NCBI GenBank assembly: GCA_904424815.1 | Contig: CAJGBI010000002.1 | Coordinates: 434,001-498,000, forward strand | Reading direction: 5' to 3' | DNA length: 64,000 nucleotides | From: Puniceicoccaceae bacterium Marseille-Q1082 | Lineage (GTDB): Bacteria > Verrucomicrobiota > Verrucomicrobiia > Opitutales > Intestinicryptomonadaceae | Part shown: one piece after another, positions 57,999-64,000 of the stretch | Layout of the letters: every line of letters starts with the position of its first letter | Position numbering within the stretch: position 1 is the stretch's first letter | Program-made: the position numbers and the translations under genes | Notes under the pieces: generated by a model | Told to the model about the DNA's origin: nothing | Seen by the model: the letters and a program-made list of their open reading frames with translations, nothing else | Database searches by the model: none

Positions 57999-59069
57999 AT
58001 GAAAAGATACGCCGTGATAATGGCGGGCGGCGCCGGCGAGCGGTTCTGGCCGCTCAGCCGCAGGTCGAAGCCCAAACACCTTTGGAACGTGGCGGGCGGA
58101 GAATCGTGCCTGCTCTCCATGACCTACGCGCGCGCGCGCCGCGCGGTCGAGCCCGAAAACGTGTATGTCGTGACGAACGCCGAGCAGGTCGGGGCGATAG
58201 CCTCCGTCTGCCCGGAAATCGCGCGCGACAAAATAATCGTCGAGCCCGCCGGCCGCGACACGACAGCCGCAATAGGGCTCTCTGCCGCCTATCTCAAAAA
58301 AATCGGGGGCGGCGAAGACTCGTCGTTCGCCGTATTCCCGTCCGACCACATCGTCTCCGACGCGGAGGCGTTCGCGCGCACGATAGGGGCTGCGTTCGAG
58401 GTGGCCGAAAGCGGCGGCGGGCTCGTAACGATAGGGATAGTCCCGACATTTCCCGCCACCGGATACGGATACATCCGCCGCGGGGAAAAATTTTCCGCCG
58501 ACTTTGGCGAATACTACAAAGTCGCGAGGTTTTTCGAAAAGCCGAACCTCGCGCGGGCCTCCGAATACGCGGCAAGCGGGGAGTTTTACTGGAACGCCGG
58601 AATATTCGTCTGGAAGACTTCGGCGATTCTCGCTGCGATAGAAAAAAACGCGCCCGGGACCGGCAAAATCCTGCGCGAAATCTCCGCGGCGCCCGATTCC
58701 GGATTTTTCGCCGCGGCGCGGAGGCTATACCCGCAAATCGAAAAAATAAGCATAGACTTTTCGGTGATGGAGCGCGCCGACAACGCGTGGACGGTGCCGG
58801 CGAAGTTCGATTGGGACGACGTGGGCTCGTGGGCGGCGGCGGAAAGGCACATGCCCAGATTCGCCGACGGCAACGCGGCGGTCGGCGAGCTGTTTGCGGC
58901 GGATTCAAAAAACTGCGCAGTCTTCGACGCCGCGGGGCGCGCCACCGCCCTGATGGGGGTCGAAGGGCTGGTGGTAGTGCACTCCAAAGACGCGACGCTC
59001 GTGTGCAAAAAAGAGTCCGCCGAAAAGCTGAAAGACCTCGTAAAGACTCTCCCCGAGAGGTTCAGATAA
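57999..59069 (+). CDS. manC: mannose-1-phosphate guanylyltransferase
   Basis: A 356-residue nucleotidyltransferase that makes GDP-mannose from mannose-1-phosphate and GTP. The signature GGAGERFWPLSRRSKPK (10-25), the FPSDH motif, the FFEKP motif and WNAGIFVWK are all present. It is the short form without a phosphomannose isomerase domain. GDP-mannose feeds cell-surface polysaccharide. The ATG at 57999 is where homology begins. A terminator follows. Confidence 0.93.
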   Translation: MKRYAVIMAGGAGERFWPLSRRSKPKHLWNVAGGESCLLSMTYARARRAVEPENVYVVTNAEQVGAIASVCPEIARDKIIVEPAGRDTTAAIGLSAAYLKKIGGGEDSSFAVFPSDHIVSDAEAFARTIGAAFEVAESGGGLVTIGIVPTFPATGYGYIRRGEKFSADFGEYYKVARFFEKPNLARASEYAASGEFYWNAGIFVWKTSAILAAIEKNAPGTGKILREISAAPDSGFFAAARRLYPQIEKISIDFSVMERADNAWTVPAKFDWDDVGSWAAAERHMPRFADGNAAVGELFAADSKNCAVFDAAGRATALMGVEGLVVVHSKDATLVCKKESAEKLKDLVKTLPERFR

Positions 59070-59083
59070 CCGCAACGCGCCGT

Positions 59084-59114
59084 AAAAAAAGCTCCGGTTT
59101 GCCGGAGCTTTTTT
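59084..59114. terminator. bidirectional terminator between manC and the PEP-CTERM gene
   Basis: A perfect 13-bp stem (59085-59097 with 59102-59114, including A and T runs at the base) with a 4-nt loop. It works for both convergent genes. Confidence 0.9.
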
Positions 59115-59131
59115 GCGCAATGCTCAAAATC

Positions 59132-60601
59132 CTATCTTCTCCCGCGGCGCGCGGCGAGGGCGAGGGCCGCCGCGCCTATCAGCGCGGCGAACGCCGCAGG
59201 CTCCGGAACCTGCGAAAACGTCACTTGCAGGACATTTCCATTCCACGCGAAGTCAGCCAGCGCGTTCAGCAGGTTTTGCGCAACGAAGTCTTCGTCGGCG
59301 TCATCCGAAAATCCTTTCGTGAGATCGGCGGATATGAGGTCGAACGTGTGGCCGATCAGGTCGGCCGCGTCGAGCCCTTCAAAGTCTACGGCTATCCTCC
59401 CCTCCGCCTCTTTTGAAAAGGCGCCGTTTATCGTTATTTTGTCGGGAGTGCCGCCGTAAAAAGTTTCGTGGTTTGCGAAGGAAAACACCCCGCCTCTCCA
59501 AACCGCAGAATCGAAAGCCGTGCCGCCGTTTATCGCGCCAAACTTTCCGCCCCACATGACGAGCGCGCCGGATGAATCGGAATTGTTCAGATAAAACGTA
59601 CCGTTCTTAACCGTCACGCTGACGACGCCGGCTCCGGAGTTGCCGGAGAGCGAAACGCTCTGCGTCCCCGCGCCGTCCATTATAAAGGCCACATTGTCCC
59701 TATAATCGCTTTGGGCTCTGCGGAGGGATCCCGTAAACGACGTATTCACGCCTTCCGCGTTTTGAAAAGTAAGATAGGAAGTTGCCGCGTTGGAATCGTC
59801 GCTCATGAGCTTCGTAATAATCCTGCCCGAACCGTTCAACCCGCCGATTGCCACATGGGAATCCCTGTATTCCTCAGCCTCGTTGCGGCCTATCATAAGA
59901 GACGCAAACTTAGAGCCGTCCGCGGAATTTTTCATTTGCACAACCCCGTGAACCACCGCCCAATTATAAGTGCTGCCGTCCAAATTCGCGCCGGCGAGCT
60001 CAAGGTTGGCGCCCGCGTATGTGGCGTCGAGATATACCGCCGTCTTGTAGCCCGTGGACGGATCGACCGCCGCGTTTTCGCCTATGGAAAGCGATTTGAA
60101 AAACCCGCCCCTATTGGTTCCGCCGAAAGTGAGCACGGAGGCGTTGCTCTGGGAGGCGTTCGTCGGAGCTACCGTAATTGAGCCTTTGACAACAAAATCC
60201 AATCCCGTACCGCGAATATTCGGGCTGCGCCATTCGCCGCCGCTGCCGCCGACGTCGATATTGCCGACAAAGACATTGCCGTTTATTGCCGGAGTGCCGC
60301 TCGATACGGTATATATAAAAAACCTTATGGGATCAGGCAGGACGAGGTTGTTTATCGTGAGGTCGTTGACTTCAAGGAATCCGTTGATCTTGTACTGGTC
60401 GCCGGAGCTGACAGTCGCGGTAAAATTCTCGAAAGTCACATTGTCGAATCCGGACGGGCTGTATCCGGCGGGATCCCAATTTCCGAAATCCGAGAAATTG
60501 AACCCTGAGCTGTCGCCCTCCCCGCCGGCCCATGTCAAATCGGCAGCGCTGAGCGCGCAGGCTCCCGAGAAAAACAATGAGGCAAATAAAATTTTTTTCA
60601 T
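59132..60601 (-). CDS. PEP-CTERM surface/autotransporter-like protein
   Basis: A 489-residue protein with a signal peptide, a long Gly/Ser/Asn-rich beta-solenoid of the autotransporter-associated type, and at 465-489 a PEP-CTERM sorting signal: VPEP, a hydrophobic stretch and the basic end AARRGRR. In such organisms exosortase cuts and anchors or releases these proteins at the cell surface; no exosortase gene is in this window. Two TCAAA-type palindromes lie just upstream. Function is likely structural or adhesive. Confidence 0.88.
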   Translation of the reverse strand: MKKILFASLFFSGACALSAADLTWAGGEGDSSGFNFSDFGNWDPAGYSPSGFDNVTFENFTATVSSGDQYKINGFLEVNDLTINNLVLPDPIRFFIYTVSSGTPAINGNVFVGNIDVGGSGGEWRSPNIRGTGLDFVVKGSITVAPTNASQSNASVLTFGGTNRGGFFKSLSIGENAAVDPSTGYKTAVYLDATYAGANLELAGANLDGSTYNWAVVHGVVQMKNSADGSKFASLMIGRNEAEEYRDSHVAIGGLNGSGRIITKLMSDDSNAATSYLTFQNAEGVNTSFTGSLRRAQSDYRDNVAFIMDGAGTQSVSLSGNSGAGVVSVTVKNGTFYLNNSDSSGALVMWGGKFGAINGGTAFDSAVWRGGVFSFANHETFYGGTPDKITINGAFSKEAEGRIAVDFEGLDAADLIGHTFDLISADLTKGFSDDADEDFVAQNLLNALADFAWNGNVLQVTFSQVPEPAAFAALIGAAALALAARRGRR

Positions 60602-60607
60602 AGAAAA

Positions 60608-60619
60608 TCAAACGTTTGA
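60608..60619. promoter_or_regulatory. palindrome TCAAACGTTTGA before the PEP-CTERM gene
   Basis: A perfect 12-bp palindrome 7 bp upstream of the ATG, with a LacI-type central CG. It is followed 22 bp later by a second, related palindrome. Confidence 0.4.
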
Positions 60620-60640
60620 GGTTTACACCATATATTTTTT

Positions 60641-60654
60641 CTCAAAGGTTTGAG
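60641..60654. promoter_or_regulatory. palindrome CTCAAA-N2-TTTGAG before the PEP-CTERM gene
   Basis: Six-base arms with two central bases; its centre is 34 bp from the centre of the first palindrome, about three helical turns. The pair could bind one regulator cooperatively. Confidence 0.4.
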
Positions 60655-60794
60655 GCAGTCAAGCATTTTCTCGGGATTCAGAGTCCAACGCGCAAACGGC
60701 GCGTTTGCGTGTTTTTTCGCGCCGAAAATTCCGAAAAGCGGCGCGCAATCTCTTTTTATGGGTTGAAATTCCGCTTAGCTTTGAGCATTTTGAG

Positions 60795-62624
60795 ATGACA
60801 ACGCCGCCATTTACGGAAATGAATTTTGAACTCGCGTTTGTACTCGCGCTTCTCTTCGCGTGCGCCGCGGCATTCGTCGCGGGAAGGCCCCGCATGGACG
60901 CCGTCGCCGCATGCGCGTTCGTAATCCTCTTAATATCCGGAATAGTGAAACCCGAAGAGGCGTTCGCCGCGTTTTCGGACTCGAGCGTCATAATAATCGC
61001 CCTGATGTTCGTGATAAGCTCGGGGCTCGCGAGGACGGGGGTTTCCGCCGCCGTAGGCGACTGGATACTCCGCCGCTCGGGGAAGTCGGAAGCCGCTCTG
61101 ATAGCCATGCTGATGTGCTCCGTCGCCCTGCTGGGGTCCGTGATGAGCACGACGGGGGTTGTCGCGATTTTCATACCGGTCACCCTAAGCATTTGCAGCC
61201 GCCGCGGCATACCGCCCTCAAAGCTTATGATGCCGCTCGCATTCGCGGGGATAATAAGCGGCATGACGACGCTCGTCGCAACCTCCCCCAACCTGATTGC
61301 AAACGGCGCGCTTATAAAAGAGGGGTACGAGGGTTTCGGATTCTTTGAGGTCACCCCCATCGGACTCACCGCCCTCGCCGCGGGGATAGCCTACATGCTG
61401 GTTGTGCGCAGGTTTCTGCCGGACGGCGAACCCGAAAACCGCGCCAGGGGGGCGCGCCGGAGGCTCTCCGACTTCGTCCGCGCATACCGCCTCGAATCGC
61501 GCGAAAAGATATTCGAGGTTCCGGCGGACTCCCCGCTCGCCGGCATGAAGATATCCGAATTCGGGCGGCGCGGAGGGACTTCCTTCGGGATAATCTGCAT
61601 CGAGCGCAAAATCCGCCGCGAAAGGGCGCTGATAGAGCCCGCGCCGGAGACGGAAATCGCCGCCGGCGACCTGCTTCTCTGCGACTTGCGCGACCCGCGC
61701 GCTTCGGAAATCACGGCGGAATTTATGCTGCGCGAGCTTCCCTTATCGGGCGACTATTTCTCCGAGCGCTCCGCCGAAATCGGCATGGCGGAAATAGCGA
61801 TACTTCCGGAATCGTCGCTGATAGGCCAAACTCTGATGGAGGCGAAATTCAGGAACGCGTTCGGGCTGAACGCCATCGGGCTAAGGCGCAACAGCGCGGC
61901 GGTCGGCGACAACATGCTCTCGCACAGGCTGCGCGTGGGCGACATTCTCCTGGTATTCGGGAAGTGGGAGTCCATACGCCGCCTGAAATCCCAAAACCGA
62001 GATTTTATAATATTGAACCTTCCGGAAGAGTCCGAAATCGCCGCAACCTCCCCCGGGCGCGCGGGCGGGGCGATTTTTAGCCTGCTCGTGATGGTCGCGC
62101 TGATGGCCACGGGCGCGGTGGAAAACGTCGTCGCCGCGGCGATATGCTGCCTGATGATGGTGTCCTTCAAATGCCTGAGCATGGACGAAGCCTACAAGTC
62201 GGTATACTGGCCAGCGCTGATATTGATAATCTGCATGATGCCGTTTGCAGCCGCGCTCGAAAACACGGGAGGGGTGGAGCTCGCCGCCGGCGCGGTACTC
62301 GACGCGCTCGGCGGGCACGGGGAAACCGCTGTGACGGCGGGGCTCTTCGCGCTCGCGATGCTTACCGTGATGTTTATCGCAAACACCGTCACCGCAATAC
62401 TCTTCGCGCCGATAGCAATCGCCGCGGCGCAAACCATGGGCGTAGACCCGCACGGGCTCGAAATGGCGGTGGCGGTGGCGTCGTCCACGGCTTTTATGAC
62501 GCCGCTATCCTCGCCCGTAAACATGCTCGTGATGAACCCCGGCGGCTACAAGTTTAAAGACTTTTTCAAATTCGGCGCGCCGTTTTCGATAATAGTGATG
62601 ATAATATCGCTATTTTGGATATAG
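60795..62624 (+). CDS. SLC13-type transporter with two TrkA-C (RCK_C) domains
   Basis: A 609-residue transporter. Two halves of membrane helices flank a cytoplasmic loop that carries two TrkA-C-like domains (about 235-305 and 325-395, with IAAGDLLLCDLR and LRVGDILLVFGKW). This matches bacterial SLC13 proteins (divalent anion:Na+ symporters) moving sulfate or dicarboxylates. The conserved TSPNLIANG and SSTAFMTPLSSPVNMLV blocks are present. The ATG at 60795 is chosen; a later ATG (MNFELAF) is possible. Confidence 0.82.
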   Translation: MTTPPFTEMNFELAFVLALLFACAAAFVAGRPRMDAVAACAFVILLISGIVKPEEAFAAFSDSSVIIIALMFVISSGLARTGVSAAVGDWILRRSGKSEAALIAMLMCSVALLGSVMSTTGVVAIFIPVTLSICSRRGIPPSKLMMPLAFAGIISGMTTLVATSPNLIANGALIKEGYEGFGFFEVTPIGLTALAAGIAYMLVVRRFLPDGEPENRARGARRRLSDFVRAYRLESREKIFEVPADSPLAGMKISEFGRRGGTSFGIICIERKIRRERALIEPAPETEIAAGDLLLCDLRDPRASEITAEFMLRELPLSGDYFSERSAEIGMAEIAILPESSLIGQTLMEAKFRNAFGLNAIGLRRNSAAVGDNMLSHRLRVGDILLVFGKWESIRRLKSQNRDFIILNLPEESEIAATSPGRAGGAIFSLLVMVALMATGAVENVVAAAICCLMMVSFKCLSMDEAYKSVYWPALILIICMMPFAAALENTGGVELAAGAVLDALGGHGETAVTAGLFALAMLTVMFIANTVTAILFAPIAIAAAQTMGVDPHGLEMAVAVASSTAFMTPLSSPVNMLVMNPGGYKFKDFFKFGAPFSIIVMIISLFWI

Positions 62625-63016
62625 CGGGAAGCCCGAAGCGGCACTCGGCGCGGATAAAACAACTCTTCGTCCGCGCCCAAAAAAGCCGCCGCCGCCCGTT
62701 CCGCGCCCGCGAAATGCCCAATGCGCCGATTGCGTTAAGCAAACTTAAAGCAATTCAGTTTGCATTAAGAAAATCGGCAAAAACTTACAGCAAATATATC
62801 CAGTTGTCGATAAATTTACGACAATTGCAGTCGCGTTAAGCAATTTGACGCTTTGCTTAACGCAAACCAATTTGCATTAAATGGGTCGACGGCAAAGGCG
62901 ATTGATGCAAGGAAAATTCAAATTTAATTAATGCTAACCTAATTATTTGATTGTTTTTTCTTTTTTTCTTTACAAAAAACTGGACATATACAATAGACAT
63001 AAAATTGCCCAACATC
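62625..63016. other. 392-bp AT-rich, repeat-rich gap before the Fic gene
   Basis: No gene is seen. The stretch is much richer in A+T than its surroundings and contains several related inverted and direct repeats (62731-62880). It also holds a TTGTCG/CGACAA inverted repeat (about 62804-62824) and a poly-pyrimidine run near 62950-62970. It looks like foreign or regulatory DNA at the edge of a transferred segment. Confidence 0.6.
62731..62880. repeat. cluster of GCGTTAAGCAA-type repeats
   Basis: GCGTTAAGCAA occurs at 62732-62742 and 62833-62843 and inverted at 62853-62863, forming a perfect 11-bp inverted repeat with a 9-nt loop. The variant TTGCATTAA occurs at 62760-62768 and 62872-62880. Possible operator array, hairpin RNA, or ends of a small mobile element. 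Confidence 0.7.
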
Positions 63017-64000
63017 ATGAGCTCTCCATACATTCCGGAAAAATTGCCCATAAAAAACATAGACTGGCTCTCTCTGATAGGAAAATTGGGGGAAGCCAAT
63101 AGAGCCATTGCCGGATTTAACGGCATTCTGAATGCGATAAGCAATCCCGATTTGCTGCTCTCGCCCCTGACGAGAGACGAGGCGGTATTGTCGAGCAAGA
63201 TAGAGGGAACGCAAGTCGATACGATAGACGTTTTAAAATACGAGGCGGGAATAAAAGAACCCTCGGAGGAGCGCAAAAACGACATTCTTGAGGTATTAAA
63301 TTACCGCAAAGCCATACAATTCGGGGCTGTCGAGACAAAAAAGAGAAATATCACCCTGCACCTCGTTAGACAGTTGCACGAGATACTGATGTATGGCGTG
63401 AGGGGAAGCGACAAGAATCCGGGAGAGATAAGAAAAGTGCAAAACTATATCGGATCAAGGGCGGGAGGCATAAAAAACGCGCGCTTCGTCCCGCCCGACC
63501 CGCTGCTCGTGCCCGAATACATGGACAATTTCGCCGAATACATAGAATCCGACGACAGGGACGTCGTCGCCCAAGCCGCCGTTTTGCACGCCCAATTTGA
63601 GATAATCCACCCGTTTTGCGACGGGAACGGTCGATTGGGGCGGATGCTCGTGCCGCTCTTCATGTACCGCAAGGGGATAATATCGCGCCCCGTGCTATAT
63701 ATAAGCAAGTATTTGGAATTAAATGAGATGTCCTATAAAGACTCACTCAGGGCGATAACTGAAACCGGCGATTGGACGCAGTGGATAAGCTTTTTTCTGG
63801 ATGCCGCGATATGGCAGGCAAATTCCAATTACAATGCGGCAAAGGCGATAATGGAGTATTACGCCCGCACGAAGTCGCGCATTTTGGAAATGACTTCGTC
63901 GAAGTACGCAATTATGCTGTTGGACGCGATTTTTTCAAAGCCGATATTTACGCAGACTTCCATCGGGTTTGAGGGAGCGTCGAGGCCGACCGTTTTCACG
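63017..64000 (+). CDS. Fic-family AMPylase with N-terminal inhibitory helix (partial)
   Basis: The first 328 codons; the gene runs off the window. The Fic core HPFCDGNGRLGR is complete at residues 198-209. An inhibitory helix motif SxxxEG (SSKIEG, 59-64) near the N-terminus marks it as a class II, self-inhibited Fic protein. Fic enzymes transfer AMP to target proteins and can act as toxins or regulators. Codon use is clearly more A/T-rich than neighbours, suggesting transfer. No antitoxin gene is seen upstream. Confidence 0.88.
   Translation, partial: MSSPYIPEKLPIKNIDWLSLIGKLGEANRAIAGFNGILNAISNPDLLLSPLTRDEAVLSSKIEGTQVDTIDVLKYEAGIKEPSEERKNDILEVLNYRKAIQFGAVETKKRNITLHLVRQLHEILMYGVRGSDKNPGEIRKVQNYIGSRAGGIKNARFVPPDPLLVPEYMDNFAEYIESDDRDVVAQAAVLHAQFEIIHPFCDGNGRLGRMLVPLFMYRKGIISRPVLYISKYLELNEMSYKDSLRAITETGDWTQWISFFLDAAIWQANSNYNAAKAIMEYYARTKSRILEMTSSKYAIMLLDAIFSKPIFTQTSIGFEGASRPTVFT

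Noticed and set aside
62731-62880. CRISPR array
   Set aside because: The repeats are short, unevenly spaced and partly inverted; no cas genes are present.

Overview
The window is a GC-rich bacterial chromosome segment, read almost entirely as protein genes with little spacing. A C-terminal PEP-CTERM sorting signal, a run of secreted SGNH esterases of the sialate O-acetylesterase type, GH28 and agarase-like secreted hydrolases, and Ala/Lys-rich extensions on ribosomal proteins S11 and L17 together point to Verrucomicrobiota, most likely an Opitutae-type (Opitutales/Puniceicoccales) polysaccharide-feeding organism. That placement is inference; no 16S gene is present.

The left half (1-32316) is one long minus-strand block of translation and transcription genes. 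In the direction of transcription it runs tRNA-Thr, tuf, tRNA-Trp, secE, nusG, rplK, rplA, rplJ, rplL, rpoB, rpoC, rpsL, rpsG, fusA, rpsJ, rplC, rplD, rplW, rplB, rpsS, a small secreted protein of unknown function, rplV, rpsC, rplP, rpmC, rpsQ, rplN, rplX, rplE, rpsN, rpsH, rplF, rplR, rpsE, rplO, secY, map, rpsM, rpsK, rpsD, rpoA, rplQ. A terminator follows rplQ, then a small zinc-ribbon protein and the first 35 codons of guaA. rpmD, rpmJ, infA and a second tuf are missing from their usual places. A promoter-bearing gap separates rpsJ from rplC.

The middle (32562-47832) is accessory. It has a DUF2284 metal-binding protein, a secreted lipoprotein of the ADP-ribosylglycohydrolase family, and a five-gene minus-strand operon of four paralogous secreted SGNH esterases followed by a GH28-type beta-helix enzyme, driven by a strong-looking promoter at 42563-42592. 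Then come a small membrane protein coupled to a TlyA-type rRNA methyltransferase, and two tandem secreted beta-helix proteins. Both the esterases and the beta-helix pair carry islands of near-identical DNA, suggesting recent gene conversion.

The right part (46840-64000) holds a CPBP intramembrane protease overlapping a U32/RlhA-type rRNA-hydroxylation gene. Next is a minus-strand run of a two-gene ATPase plus HNH nuclease module that matches the Septu anti-phage design (PtuA/PtuB), hpt, nfo and a lysozyme-like protein. These are followed by an agarase-like glycoside hydrolase, a fosmidomycin-resistance-type MFS transporter, a small membrane protein, mannose-1-phosphate guanylyltransferase, a PEP-CTERM surface protein, an SLC13-type transporter, and a Fic AMPylase cut by the window edge. 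The Fic gene sits behind an AT-rich, repeat-rich stretch. The best candidates for unusual biology are the Septu-like pair, the four-esterase/GH28 operon with its conversion tracts, and the secreted protein embedded in the S10 operon.
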